A stretch of 64,000 nucleotides of DNA from Bog-756 sp963730685 (GTDB taxonomy: Bacteria > Actinomycetota > Acidimicrobiia > Acidimicrobiales > RAAP-2). The translations under genes and the position numbers were made by a program. Below are positions 43,242 through 53,765 of this stretch, piece after piece (position 1 is the stretch's first letter; each line of letters begins with the position of its first letter). Location of the stretch: positions 343,180 to 407,179 of the forward strand of contig CAVSSP010000003.1 in assembly GCA_963730685.1 (NCBI GenBank). Direction: 5' to 3'. Under the pieces are notes generated by a model. It was not told where the DNA came from and made no database searches. It saw nothing but the letters and a program-made list of their open reading frames with translations.

Positions 43242-45419
43242 TTAGAGGATGAAGAGCATCTCCTGGTAGGTGGGCAGCGGCCACAGGTCGTCGGCCACCA
43301 TCGTCTCGAGCGCGTCGGCGGCGCTCCTGACCTGGTCCATGGCCGGCAGAAGGCCCTTTTGGGCATGCTCGGCGTGCTTCTCCGTGGACTCGACGTCGTC
43401 GTGGTCGATCTCGGACCGGAGGGCGCTGATGCCCGAGCGCAGGGCGCTGATGGTGGCGGTCACCTCGTTCAGCGTGGAGGCGTCTGCCTCGATGCCGACC
43501 TTCTTGAGGCTCGACACATTGGTGGCCAACTCCGTCTGGTACCGGGTGGCCGCCGGCAGGATGATGGTGCTCGCCATCTCCAGCGTCAGGCCGGCCTCGA
43601 CGTCGATGGCCAGGATGTACTGCTCGAGAGCGATCTCGTAGCGGCTGTGCATCTCACGGTGGTTGAACACCCCGTAGTGGCTGAACAGCTCCATCGACTC
43701 CTCGCTGATGAGTTCGGGGAGGGCGTCGAGCGTGGTCCGGAGGTTGGGGAGGCCCCGCTCGGCCGCCTCGGTCTGCCAGGCATCGGCGTACCCGTCGTCG
43801 TTGAACACGACCTTGCCGTGGTTGGTGATGATCTCCTGGAGCACGGTCTGCACAGCGGCATTGAACTCGGCGCCCCCGTCGATCAGCACCTCGAGCTCGG
43901 TGGCGATGTAGTCGAGCGCCTCGGCCAGGATGGTGTTGATCGTGACCATGGGGCCGGCGATCGACTGGAGCGATCCCGGGGCCCGGAACTCGAACCGGTT
44001 GCCGGTGAAGGCGAAGGGACTGGTCCGGTTGCGGTCGCCCGGGTCGGTCGGGAGCACCGGAAGCGTGTCGACGCCGATCTCGAGGTGGCCCTTCTCCTTG
44101 GACGAGGTGGCGCCACCGGCGGCGATCTGCTCGAAGACGTCGGCCAGCTGGTCTCCGAGGAAGATCGAGATGATGGCCGGCGGGGCCTCGTTGGCGCCCA
44201 GCCGGTGGTCGTTAGTGGCCGAGGCCACCGATGCCCGCAGGAGCCCGCCGTACTTGTGGACGGATCGGATCACCGCGGCACAGAACACCAGGAACTGGGC
44301 GTTCTCGTGGGGGGTGTCGCCGGGCAGGAGCAGATTGCCCTCGGTCGAGTTGCCGAGCGAGAAGTTGACGTGCTTGCCGGACCCGTTGATCCCGCTGAAG
44401 GGCTTCTCGTGGAACAGGCACTCCATGCCGTGCTTCTGCGCCACCTTCTTCAGGGTGGTCATCAAGAGCTGTTGGTGGTCGGCGGCGACGTTCGAACGCT
44501 CGAACATCGGGGCCAGCTCGAACTGGCCCGGTGCCACCTCGTTGTGGCGCGTCTTGGCCGGGATGCCCAGCTTGAACAGCTCACGCTCGGTGTCCATCAT
44601 GTAGCCGAGCACGCGGTCGGGGATGGCTCCGAAGTAGTGGTCGTCGAACTCCTGGCCCTTGGGCGGCTTGGCCCCGAACAGGGTGCGACCGGCATTGAGC
44701 AGGTCGGGTCGCGTCAGGAAGAAACTGCGGTCGATGAGGAAGTACTCCTGTTCGGCCCCCGCGAACGACACCACGGCGTCGGGATTCTCGTGACCGAAGA
44801 GCTTGAGGACCCGCTCGGCCTGCTTGGCCATGGCCTGCTGCGAGCGGAGGAGCGGCGTCTTGTTGTCCAGCGCCTCGCCGGTCATCGAGATGAACACCGT
44901 GGGGATGCACAAGGTGTTGCCGTTCGGGTTCTCCAGGATGTACGCGGGGCTGGTGGCGTCCCATCCCGTGTAGCCCCGGGCCTCGAATGTCGCTCGGAGC
45001 CCGCCGTTGGGGAAGCTGGAGGCATCCGGCTCGCCCTGGACGAGGGTCTTCCCCTGGAACTCGGCGATGGCCGACCCGTCGCTTCCGGGCTCGAAGAAGC
45101 TGTCGTGCTTCTCGGCGGTCAGGTGGGTCAGGGGATAGAAGACGTGGGCGTAGTGGGTGGCGCCCTTCTCCATGGCCCAGTCCTTCATGGCGGCGGCGAC
45201 CACATCGGCCACGGTGGGATCGAGCGGCTTGGAGTGCTCGATGGTGGCGAGCAACGACTTGTAGACCGGCTTGGGCAGCCGCTTCTGCATCACCGCCTTG
45301 GTGAAGACGTTCGCCCCGAAGATCTCGCCCGGGTCCTCGTCCGTCGGGAAGATGCTGGTGGGCGCCGTGTAGTTCTTCACCGCGTCGATGGCATCGAGCC
45401 TGGCCTTGCTTCCACTCAT
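43242..45419 (-). CDS. glnN: Type III glutamine synthetase
   Basis: Large glutamine synthetase of 725 residues making glutamine from glutamate, ammonia and ATP. The size and the GS III signatures exclude GlnA: MFERSNVAADHQQLLMTTLKKVAQKHGMECLFHEKPFSGINGSGKHVNFSLG (glutamate/ATP site), GAEQEYFLID (metal Glu), NRTSPFAFTGNRFEFRAPG and a long C-terminal helical region. GAGGAGTGG precedes the ATG at 45419. It is monocistronic. GS III is typical of Bacteroidetes and cyanobacteria and less common in actinobacteria, so this is a notable lineage marker. Confidence 0.95.
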   Translation of the reverse strand: MSGSKARLDAIDAVKNYTAPTSIFPTDEDPGEIFGANVFTKAVMQKRLPKPVYKSLLATIEHSKPLDPTVADVVAAAMKDWAMEKGATHYAHVFYPLTHLTAEKHDSFFEPGSDGSAIAEFQGKTLVQGEPDASSFPNGGLRATFEARGYTGWDATSPAYILENPNGNTLCIPTVFISMTGEALDNKTPLLRSQQAMAKQAERVLKLFGHENPDAVVSFAGAEQEYFLIDRSFFLTRPDLLNAGRTLFGAKPPKGQEFDDHYFGAIPDRVLGYMMDTERELFKLGIPAKTRHNEVAPGQFELAPMFERSNVAADHQQLLMTTLKKVAQKHGMECLFHEKPFSGINGSGKHVNFSLGNSTEGNLLLPGDTPHENAQFLVFCAAVIRSVHKYGGLLRASVASATNDHRLGANEAPPAIISIFLGDQLADVFEQIAAGGATSSKEKGHLEIGVDTLPVLPTDPGDRNRTSPFAFTGNRFEFRAPGSLQSIAGPMVTINTILAEALDYIATELEVLIDGGAEFNAAVQTVLQEIITNHGKVVFNDDGYADAWQTEAAERGLPNLRTTLDALPELISEESMELFSHYGVFNHREMHSRYEIALEQYILAIDVEAGLTLEMASTIILPAATRYQTELATNVSSLKKVGIEADASTLNEVTATISALRSGISALRSEIDHDDVESTEKHAEHAQKGLLPAMDQVRSAADALETMVADDLWPLPTYQEMLFIL

Positions 45420-45621
45420 AGTCCACTCCTCGTCACGTGTCGCAGGGTCGTCGTTCGGTGCTGATGCGTTCGTCAACCCTTGGCGGCGCAACCGATCCCT
45501 GGGGTGAACCTAGGTCCGGCTCGTAACGGGAAGGTTTCCGGCATATGAAGGTTCTGTGCCCTGGTCCCCCCCGCTGCCGGGCCCCCACGCTCCCGGACGG
45601 GCCCGGGACGCGGACTGCTAC

Positions 45622-45655
45622 GATGTCATCAGGTGATGACATCGGGTGATGACAT
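45622..45655. promoter_or_regulatory. Operator with three TGATGACAT half sites
   Basis: Perfect inverted repeat GATGTCATCA-GG-TGATGACATC (45622-45643) followed by a third half site GTGATGACAT (45646-45655). It overlaps the presumed start of the MFS gene. The operon includes a TetR regulator gene, so autorepression by TetR is the simplest reading. Confidence 0.65.
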
Positions 45656-47250
45656 AGGAGCGGTGAAGGGACGGGGAGCCCCGGTGACGCCGGGTCCCCC
45701 GACCGCCGGACCGGAGAGCGCCGTGCCCACCGGTGGGGAGATGGCGCCGTGGAGGACCGGGGCGCTGGTGCCGACGGTGGTGGCGGTCGCCGCGCTGGTG
45801 GCCATCGTGAGCAGCCTCGGGGCACCGCTGATCCCGACCATCGCCCATGCCGACCACGTCACGTTGAGCACGGCACAGTGGTTGTTGACGGCGGCTCTGC
45901 TGACGGGGGCGTTGGCCACCCCGGTCATGGGTCGCCTGGCCGACGGGCCACGGCAGCGGGACGTGATCCTGGGGGCGCTGGTGGTGGTGCTGGTCGGCTG
46001 CGTGCTGGCCGCCGTCTCCGACCGGTTCGCCGTGGTCGTGGCCGGTCGGGCGCTCCAGGGGTTCGGCCTCGGGCTCCTGCCCGTGACCATGGCCATCGCC
46101 CGGCGGCACCTCACCCCCGACAAGGCGGGTCGGGCCATCGCCACCCTGTCGATCACGACGGCCGTGGGTGCGGGCCTCGGCTACCCGATCACCGGGTTCA
46201 TCGCCCAGGTCTTCGACTTCCATGCCGCATTCTGGTTCGGGGCCATCACCGTGGCGTGTGCCCTCGTGGCCGCAGCCGTGGTGCTGCCGCCCCGGACCTC
46301 GGCCGCCCCGCGTCGCTTCGACACGGTGGGTGCCGTCACCTTGTGCCTGGCCATCGTCAGCCTGTTGGTCGTGCTCAGCGAGGGAGGAGGGTGGGGATGG
46401 ACCTCGGTCCGCTCCCTGGCCCTCCTGATCGCCGGCATCGTGCTGGTGACGTTGTGGGTCTTCCACGAGCTGTCGTTCGACGACCCGCTGGTCGACCTCC
46501 GCCAGGTGCGGAACCGGTCGGTCCTCACCGCCGACATCTCGGGCTTCATGATCTGTGTGGCGATGTACCTCTTCTTGCCCATCATGATCGAGTTCGTGCA
46601 GATCCCCGCCGCGGACGGGTACGGGTTCGGAGCCTCCGTGGTGGTCTCGAGCCTGGTGTTCCTTCCCCTGTCCGTGGCCACCTTCGCCGCCAGCCGGTTC
46701 CTGCCGCGGTACGAGCGGCGCTTCGGGACGAGGACGATGATCCCGTTCGGCGCCGTCATCTTCGCCGTCTCGACCATGTTCTTCGCCGTGGAGCACTCGT
46801 CGCTGTGGGAGGCGTTCGTGGCATCCGGCGTCGCCGGTCTCGGTGTCGGGCTCACGTTCGCGGCCATGCCCGGGTTCATCGTCCGGGCCGTTCCCCGCAA
46901 CGAGACCGGAAGCGCCACCGGCTTCTACCAGGTGCTGCGGAACGTCGGGCTGTCGGTGGGCAGTGCCCTGGGTGCCGCCGTGCTGAGCTCGTTCACGCAC
47001 CACGGCAGCACGTTCCCGACGGTCGAGGGCTTCCGGACCGCGCTGGTCATCGCCTCGGTCCTGTGCCTGGCCACGGCCGTCGTCAGCTATGTCCTCCCCG
47101 GCCGGCAGGCCAACCGGACCGCCCGGCCCGGCCGAAGAGGACCTCCACGAGCAGGTCGCCATCATGGAAGAGGAGTCCGAAGTGGTCGGCGCCGGGCTCA
47201 TGCTCGGCGATGAACAGGTGCCGTTGGGCGGGAGGACCGGGTGGCGTTGA
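45633..47250 (+). CDS. MFS transporter, 14-helix type (frameshifted end)
   Basis: Major facilitator of about 530 residues with roughly 14 hydrophobic helices: STAQWLLTAALLTGALATPVMGRLADG (motif A), GRALQGFGLGLLPVTMAIARRHL, AVGAGLGYPITGFIAQVF (motif C-like) and VRAVPRNETGSATGFYQVLRNVG. The open frame reaches 47213, but one extra base near 47120 hides the natural end PAEEDLHEQVAIMEEESEVVGAGLMLGDEQ, which stops at 47250, overlapping the TetR start. The start is uncertain because the operator overlaps the first codons; GTG 45663 is also possible. Confidence 0.85.
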
Positions 47251-47911
47251 CCGCCGGCGGGCGTGCCGCGACAAGTGGTCCGCCGGAGGGGGGCGCTGGC
47301 CGGCCGCCGGTGCGGGGGGCAGATCGAGAGATGCCGGTGCCAGCAAGCAGGCACTGCTCGAGGCCGCCCAGCTGCTCTTCGGCCAGAACGGATTCGACGG
47401 CACCACCATCCGCGACATCGGGGACCGCGCCGGCGTCGATGCCGCCCTCATCGCCCGCTACTTCGGGAGCAAGGCGGACCTCTACATCGCGGCGGTGGCG
47501 GCCGAACGGATGGACGAGGGACAACCCGCGGAGTTCGAGCGCCTGGCGGAGATGGTGGAGACCCTCGTGACCCGCACCGACGCCCACGGCCCGGGACCGA
47601 TCCTGCAGGCGCTCATCCGGTCGGACACCTCCGAGGAGATCGGGACGGCGGCCCGGGCCCGGATGGCGCGTCGGCTGGTCGAGCCGCTGGCGACGGAGAT
47701 GGCGGCCAGAGGGGTCGACCAGCCGCGGCTGAGGGCCGAGCTGGCGGTCTCGGCGCTCATCGGGGTGAGCCTGGGCCGGTCGCTCGGGTGGTTCGAGACC
47801 ATGCGGTCGAGCCCGGGTCGGGAGTTGATCGACCTGATCGTCGAAGCGTTCGGCCCGCTGACCGGGGAACCGCCGGTCGAGCCATCCCGTGCCCGTCCGG
47901 CCAGGTCGTGA
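47241..47911 (+). CDS. TetR-family regulator (frameshifted N-terminus)
   Basis: The DNA-binding part is SKQALLEAAQLLFGQNGFDGTTIRDIGDRAGVDAALIARYFGSKADLYIAAV, a normal TetR helix-turn-helix, followed by a helical ligand domain. The proposed start GTG 47241 (ALTAGGRAATSGPPEGG) overlaps the MFS stop and joins the HTH only after a frame change near 47325; otherwise the true start would be later. It is the probable repressor of the MFS-TetR operon via the sites at 45622. Confidence 0.78.
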
Positions 47912-47957
47912 GGGCTCCGTGCCGGATGCCACGGGTCCGTCGTTACACTGGGCCAGC

Positions 47958-48011
47958 GGGCGGGAACAAGGCAGTGGGCGGAAGTAAGGCAGTAGGCGGA
48001 AGCAAGGAGGC
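47958..48011 (+). repeat. Three 18-base tandem repeats before the VOC gene
   Basis: Units GGGCGGGAACAAGGCAGT, GGGCGGAAGTAAGGCAGT and AGGCGGAAGCAAGGAGGC in tandem, the last one supplying the ribosome site AAGGAGG (48004-48010) of the gene at 48015. Copies of AAGGCAGT upstream look like weaker copies of the ribosome site. Confidence 0.75.
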
Positions 48012-48014
48012 ACC

Positions 48015-48416
48015 GTGTCCGTGACCGGCTTGGCCAACTTGGCGGTGAAAGTGGCCGACCTCGACCGTGCAGTGGAGTTCTACGAGGCGTCGGGCGCCGA
48101 CGTGCGGGACCGGATGGTGTGGCGTAACGGCGAACGGGCCGACGTCCACCTCGGCCCGGTGATGATCACCCTGTTCACCCATGCCATCTACGAGGACGAG
48201 GTCGACCTTCCCGCCGAGGGGTTCCTCCACCCCGCGCTGTTCACCGACGACCTCGACGCCGAGCTGAAGGGTCACACGGTGATCTGGGGTCCCGAGGTGG
48301 TGGAGGGATCGTTCGGCACCCGCCGCATCGCCTTCGTGGAGGCGCCCGGTGGTATCCGACTCGAGTTCATGGAACAGCTGGAGCCGCCGGACGACCCGGG
48401 GAGAACCCCCTCGTGA
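48015..48416 (+). CDS. VOC/glyoxalase-fold protein
   Basis: Protein of 133 residues with GLANLAVKVADLDRAVEFYEASG at the N-terminus and IAFVEAPGGIRLEFMEQLE at the C-terminus, the two halves of a vicinal-oxygen-chelate fold, with metal-ligand His absent from the first strand (Asn-Leu-Ala-Val) but Glu present at the end. The GTG is preceded by AAGGAGG at five bases. The substrate is unknown. Confidence 0.82.
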   Translation: MSVTGLANLAVKVADLDRAVEFYEASGADVRDRMVWRNGERADVHLGPVMITLFTHAIYEDEVDLPAEGFLHPALFTDDLDAELKGHTVIWGPEVVEGSFGTRRIAFVEAPGGIRLEFMEQLEPPDDPGRTPS

Positions 48417-48440
48417 CCGAGTCCTGAGCCGCCCGGTCCC

Positions 48441-49424
48441 ATGGTCTACCTCCTGTCCATCGCCGCCGCCCTGTCCAATGCGCTGACCAGCATCCTCCAG
48501 CGCATGGGGGTCGAGGACGCCCCCGATGACGCCACGCTCACGCTCGGGCTGTTGACCCACGCCCTGCGGCGTGGAGTGTGGTTGCTCGGGTTCGCCTTCA
48601 TGGTGGCGTCGTTCCTCATGCAGGCCTTCGCCCTCCATCTGGGGGACCTGAGCCAGGTCCAGCCCATCCTCACCACCGAATTGCTGTTCCTGGTCGTGCT
48701 GTTGGCCACCTGGTTCCGGTTCCGCATCGGGCTGAGGGAGTGGCTCGGGTGCCTGGCCGCCGCCGGTGGGCTGGCCGGCTTCTTGGTCTTCGCCCAGCCG
48801 GGCGGGGGCAACCTGTCGCCCAGCACGCTCGGGTGGGTCGTGGCCGGATCGGTCTGTGGCGGGGCGGTGGTGGTGGCCGTGGTGGCCGCCACCCGGGGGC
48901 CCCGGTGGTGGCGGGCGGCCATGTTCGGGGCCGCCGGTGCCATCGGCTTCGCCTTCACCGCCGCCCTGATCAAGAAGGTGGGCGACTACGTGGCCGGGGA
49001 CTGGACCAACATGTTCCTCCACTGGCAGACCTACGCGCTGGCGCTGTGCGGGGTGGGATCGGTGTTCCTGGCCCAGAACGCCTTCCACGCCGGGCCCATC
49101 GCCGCCTCCCAGACCGCCCTGGTGCTGGTCGATCCCCTGGCCAGCCTGGCCATCGGCATCGGGCTGTTCGGGGACAACCTGCGCACGAGCGGCGTATACG
49201 GCCCTCTGGAGGCGCTCTCGCTCCTCGTCATGTTCGCCGGCGCCGCCTTCGTGGCCCAGTCGCCGCTCATCTCCGGGATGAAAGGGGACGACCAGCAGTA
49301 CACCGAGATGCTGTCGTTGCGGTCCCGCTCCAAGCGCCTGGCCGACGCCGTCCACGACCAGATCCCCGAGGACGTCTTCCAGAACCTCCCCCCGGATGTG
49401 ATCCGCCACCTGCCGTCGGACTGA
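48441..49424 (+). CDS. DMT-superfamily-like transporter
   Basis: Membrane protein of 327 residues with nine or ten predicted helices, an EamA/DMT-type organisation in two halves: VYLLSIAAALSNALTSILQRMG and LAQNAFHAGPIAASQTALVLVDPLASLAIGIGLFGDNL. After the last helix there is a cytosolic tail of about 60 residues (SLRSRSKRLADAVHDQIPEDVFQ). It resembles actinobacterial DMT-like proteins annotated as magnesium or metabolite transporters. Substrate unknown. Confidence 0.8.
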   Translation: MVYLLSIAAALSNALTSILQRMGVEDAPDDATLTLGLLTHALRRGVWLLGFAFMVASFLMQAFALHLGDLSQVQPILTTELLFLVVLLATWFRFRIGLREWLGCLAAAGGLAGFLVFAQPGGGNLSPSTLGWVVAGSVCGGAVVVAVVAATRGPRWWRAAMFGAAGAIGFAFTAALIKKVGDYVAGDWTNMFLHWQTYALALCGVGSVFLAQNAFHAGPIAASQTALVLVDPLASLAIGIGLFGDNLRTSGVYGPLEALSLLVMFAGAAFVAQSPLISGMKGDDQQYTEMLSLRSRSKRLADAVHDQIPEDVFQNLPPDVIRHLPSD

Positions 49425-49562
49425 GGCCCGCCGGCCCGACGACGGACCACCGGTTCCGTCGTCGGGCCCGGTGAGACGATAACTTTGCGGGCACCGCCCA
49501 GCTGGGCGCATACGGGGGCGATGTCCGCCCGCCGAGCGGGTCGAGGTCCGGGGGGACATCCG

Positions 49563-51135
49563 ATGGGGGATACGCAGCTCGGGACTCAGGGCGCGGCGCC
49601 GTTCGACCGCCGTACATTCCTCGGGGGAGCGCTGGCACTCGGTGCCAGCGCACTGGCGGCCGGGTGCGGGTCCTCGGCGACCATCACGAAGGCATCGTCC
49701 ACCCTGCCTGCCGGCTCCGACCTCGGTGCCGTGGAGCACGTGGTCTTCCTCATGCAGGAGAACCGGTCGTTCGACCACTACTTCGGCTCCTACCCCGGTG
49801 TGCGCGGCTTCGACGACAGGCCGGCCGGTGGGTTCGGGGCGTTCGCCCAGCCCTACCCGACGAACACGAGCAGGCCGCCCACCGGGGTGCAGCTGCCGTT
49901 CCGTCTGGATGTGTCCGGTGGACAGGGTGAGTGCACCTACGACCTCGACCACAGTTGGCTCCCCCAGCATCTCTGCCGGAACGGGGGCTCCATGGACGCC
50001 TTCGTCAAGACCCACACCTCGCCCGAGTACGAGGGCCCGGAGTACGGGGTGCTCACGATGGGGTACCACACCCGCTCGGACCTCCCCTACCACTACGCAC
50101 TGGCCGACGCCTTCACCATCTGCGACGGCTATCACTGCTCGATCATGGGGCCGACCCACCCCAACCGGTTGATGGCCATGTCCGGCACCATCGACCCGGC
50201 CGGGCTCCACGGCGGCCCCGTGCTCATCACCAATCCCTCGCCCGACGCCCGCTTCAGCGTGAACTGGACCACGGTTCCGGAGCTCCTCGAAGACGCCGGG
50301 GTGTCGTGGAAGACCTACACGCCGCCGGGAAGCGCGTACCGGATCGGCAACCCCGAGGTGATGCTGATCAGTGACGCCATCCTGCCCTACTTCTCGCAGT
50401 ACTCGTCGCCGGGGTCACCGCTCTACCAGAAGGCGTTCCTACCCACCTTTCCCAACGACTTCGCCGCCGACGTCAAGGCGGGGTCGTTGCCCAGCGTGTC
50501 GTGGATCATCCCGCCGCTCGGATACGACGAGCACCCGCCCGCGCCCCCCAACCTCGGCGCCTGGTTCATCGACCAGGTCCTCCAGACCCTGATCTCCAAC
50601 GCCGAGGTGTGGTCCAAGACAGTGCTGTTCGTGATGTACGACGAGAACGACGGCTTCTTCGACCACGTGCCACCTCCGGTGGCGCCGGCGGGGACGGCCG
50701 GCGAGTACCTGACGGTCAGCGCCACTGCCCTCCGATGCCAACGGCGTGGCGGGCCCACTCGGGCTGGGCTTCCGTGTGCCGATGCTGGTGGTCTCGCCGT
50801 TCAGCCGGGGCGGCTACGTGGCATCGGACGTACTGGACCACACCTCCCAGGTGCGCTTCCTCGAGGAGCGATTCGGCATCCGGTCCTCGGAACTCTCCGC
50901 CTGGCGGCGAGCCACGGTGGGCGACCTGACCTCCACCTTGCACATGGGATCGAGCGACGCGGCTGCCCCACGGCTTCCGTCGACCTCGCAGGACACGGTG
51001 GCGGACGTGGAGACGCTGGGGTGCACGGCTCTGGACCTGGCCGAAATCAGCGGAAGCCCTCCGGCCTATCCGCAGCCCCCGATGCAGACGATGCCACAGC
51101 AGGAGCCCGGCCGCGCCCACCCGGTCCCATCATGA
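49563..51135 (+). CDS. Tat-exported phosphoesterase (phospholipase C/acid phosphatase type; frameshifted)
   Basis: About 523 residues. It starts with a twin-arginine signal peptide: DRRTFLGGALALGASALAAGCGSS, also fitting a lipobox. The enzyme belongs to the phosphoesterase family PF04185: VEHVVFLMQENRSFDHYFGSYPGVRGFD, DYHCSIMGPTHPNRL-like segment, and VLFVMYDENDGFFDHVPPP. One extra base near 50735 puts the last part in another frame: LPSDANGVAGPLGLGFRVPMLVVSPFSRGGYVASDVLDHTSQVRFLEERFGI to 51135. Members hydrolyse phospholipids or phosphomonoesters outside the cell. No phosphate genes are adjacent. Confidence 0.85.
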
Positions 51136-51177
51136 CGGTCTGACGCGTCTGTCTGACCGGCCGGCCGGACGGTCCGG

Positions 51178-51841
51178 CTACACCAGTCGCCGGTCGGTGG
51201 CCCATCTGGTGAGCTCGTGGCGTGTGGACAGCTGCAGCTTCCTCAGCACCGACGAGACGTGGGACTCGACGGTCTTCGACGAGATGGTGAGGTTCCGGGC
51301 CACCTCCTTGTACGTGTACCCACGGGCGATCAGCCGGAGGACCTCGCGCTCACGTGGTGAGAGCTGGTCCAGCTCTGGATCGAGCCCGGCCGGCGGGATG
51401 GGGCCCCCGGAGGTGCCGGCGAAGGCGTCCAGGACGAACCCGGCGAGTCGCGGGGAGAAGACGGCGTCGCCGGCCCCGACGGTGAGCACCGACTGCAGCA
51501 GCTCCCCACCCGAGATCGTCTTGGTGATGTAACCCCGGGCGCCCGCCCGGATCACCGCGATCACGTCCTCGGGCGCATCGGACACCGACAGGGCCAAGAA
51601 GCGCACCTCGGGATGGTGGGGGAGCACCCCATGCGAGGACGGCCTGGCCGCCGCCACCGGGCAGGTGGACGTCGAGGAGCACGACATCGGGGACGCGTTC
51701 GTTGATCATGTCGATGGCGGCGTCGACCTCGTCCGCCTCCCCCACGAGGTCGACGGCGTCGCCCAGCTCGGCACGCACCCCGGACCGGAAGACGGCGTGA
51801 TCGTCGACGAGGAAGATCCGCAGCCGTCCGGCCGCGCTCAC
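51178..51841 (-). CDS. NarL-family response regulator (frameshifted)
   Basis: Partner of the PspC-kinase gene. The GTG at 51841 overlaps the kinase stop (GTGA). The first part reads RLRIFLVDDHAVFRSGVRAELGDAVDLVGEADEV, VPDVVLLDVHLPGGGG (phosphoacceptor Asp); after a frame change near 51635 come VRFLALSVSDAPEDVIAVIRAGARGYITKTISGGEL and the HTH LSPREREVLRLIARGYTYKEVARNLTISSKTVESHVSSVLRKLQ. The layout is that of LiaR/VraR-type regulators. One indel explains the break. Confidence 0.85.
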
Positions 51842-53229
51842 CTGGTGAGCTCCGGTCTGGGCACGGACAGCTCGACTTCGGCACCCTGTCCGGGAGCGGA
51901 GCGGATCGCCGTCGAGCCGCCGAAACGGGCCAGGCGGGCGCGCATCGACTGGGCGATGCCCTGTCGATCGTCGGGCACGTTGTCCGGATCGAAGCCGCGG
52001 CCGCGATCGCGCACGAAGACCGTGACGGTATCGGTCTCGACCTCGGCGTACAACGAGACCTGGGGCGCACCGGACCACTTGGCCGCATTGACCGCCGCCT
52101 CACGGGCGGCGTCGAGCAGTCCCCGTAGTCCCTCGGAGAGCGGACAGTCACCCACCACCACCACATGGACGGTGATCCCGTGATCGGCCTCGACCTGGCG
52201 CTGGAGCAGGTTGATCCCCTCGCCCAGGGTGGTGGCGTCGTCACCGATGGTTCCGGGGGCCCGGCCCTCGAAGAGCCATGACCGCAGCTCGTGCTCTTGT
52301 GCCCGGGCCAAACGCACGACGTGGCCTGGGTCGTCCGCCGAACGTTGGATGAGGGCGAGCGTCTGGAGGACCGAGTCATGGACGTGGGCGGCCATCCTCG
52401 CCCTGTCCTCGGCGAGCACGCGGGCCTGGCGTTCCGACATCAGGTCCCGCACGATGGCGATCCACCAGGGGCCGAAGATCAACACGATGGCGGCCATGAC
52501 GAGGAGGGCGCCTCCCACAGGAAGCACGGCGGCCGTGGCGGGGTGCCCGTCCAGGAGGAGGTAGAGCCCGGTGGCGCCGACCACGATGCCGAGCACGGTG
52601 CGGATGACCAGCGGCCTGCGCCTGCGATGGCCGTCCCCGGTGCGGAACATGGGCATGAGGTCGTCGTCGATCCACGCCCGCTCGTCGGGGCTGGCGTTCC
52701 GCCAGATGAGGACGGCCGCGCCGGCGGCGAGGAACACCGGCCAGCTGAACGACCCCAGGTACCCGATGTGTATGCCGGCGGCGACGAGCTGGATGGCCAC
52801 CAGCACCGGGATGATGGCGATGATCATCCGGATGCCGCGTCGGTCGGCGAGGGAGCGGGACAGGATCGAGGTGGTCTCCCCCTCGAGGGGCAGACAGAGC
52901 CACGCCACTGCGTAGGCCAGGAATCCGACGCCACTGCCCAACGACAGCAGGACGAAGGCGATCCGGACCAGTGTCACGTCGATGCCGGTGGCCCGCGAGA
53001 TGCCGCCACAGACGCCCGCGGCCACCCGGGCGTCGGGGCTGCGACGGAGGGGACCACGGAAACGGTGCCGCCGGAACCGGTGGTGACGGTCCCGACGGAG
53101 GTGCGACCAGTCCGAGGACGCCCACCGAGCCTGCGGGGCGGGACCGGAACGGCGGCCGCGTCCCTCGTCGGCCCGGGGGGGTCGGGGACCGGAGGACGGG
53201 GACTCCGGCACGCTGGTGCTGGAATTCAT
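51838..53229 (-). CDS. PspC-domain sensor histidine kinase
   Basis: Protein of 463 residues. A basic N-terminal tail (1-64) precedes a PspC domain (65-117) with RSPDARVAAGVCGGISRATGIDVTLVRIAFVLLSLGSGVGFLAYAVAWLCLP. Two pairs of membrane helices follow (about 134-175 and 207-262). HisKA_3 dimerisation domain: RARMAAHVHDSVLQTLALIQRSA, phospho-His284. The HATPase end has AAREAAVNAAKWS (N box), DRGRGFD (G1) and QGIAQSMRARLARFGG (G2). PspC kinases sense envelope stress. Head-to-head with another PspC gene at 53370. Confidence 0.9.
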   Translation of the reverse strand: MNSSTSVPESPSSGPRPPRADEGRGRRSGPAPQARWASSDWSHLRRDRHHRFRRHRFRGPLRRSPDARVAAGVCGGISRATGIDVTLVRIAFVLLSLGSGVGFLAYAVAWLCLPLEGETTSILSRSLADRRGIRMIIAIIPVLVAIQLVAAGIHIGYLGSFSWPVFLAAGAAVLIWRNASPDERAWIDDDLMPMFRTGDGHRRRRPLVIRTVLGIVVGATGLYLLLDGHPATAAVLPVGGALLVMAAIVLIFGPWWIAIVRDLMSERQARVLAEDRARMAAHVHDSVLQTLALIQRSADDPGHVVRLARAQEHELRSWLFEGRAPGTIGDDATTLGEGINLLQRQVEADHGITVHVVVVGDCPLSEGLRGLLDAAREAAVNAAKWSGAPQVSLYAEVETDTVTVFVRDRGRGFDPDNVPDDRQGIAQSMRARLARFGGSTAIRSAPGQGAEVELSVPRPELTR

Positions 53230-53369
53230 GGGTTCGGCGATACCCGATGATCGCGCAACGGTGGTGGTCCTGCTATCGGTGATCTCCCGGATGGGCCGGA
53301 GCCCGTCTCAGGGACCGACCAGGGTCATCCCCGATAGCGGATCGTACCGCCGCCCGCCAAGCTGGCTCC

Positions 53370-53696
<327 letters not shown>

Positions 53697-53765
53697 CCGG
53701 GTCGATCGCCCACCCTCCCCCGACTCCTCACTCCGCGACTCCTCCAGACAGACAAGGACACCACC

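Noticed and set aside
42915..45464. 849-codon plus-strand frame opposite glutamine synthetase
   Set aside because: Complementary to glnN and parts of P450; no domains.
47943..50210. 755-codon minus-strand frame
   Set aside because: Spans three well-supported plus-strand genes in antisense; a GC shadow.
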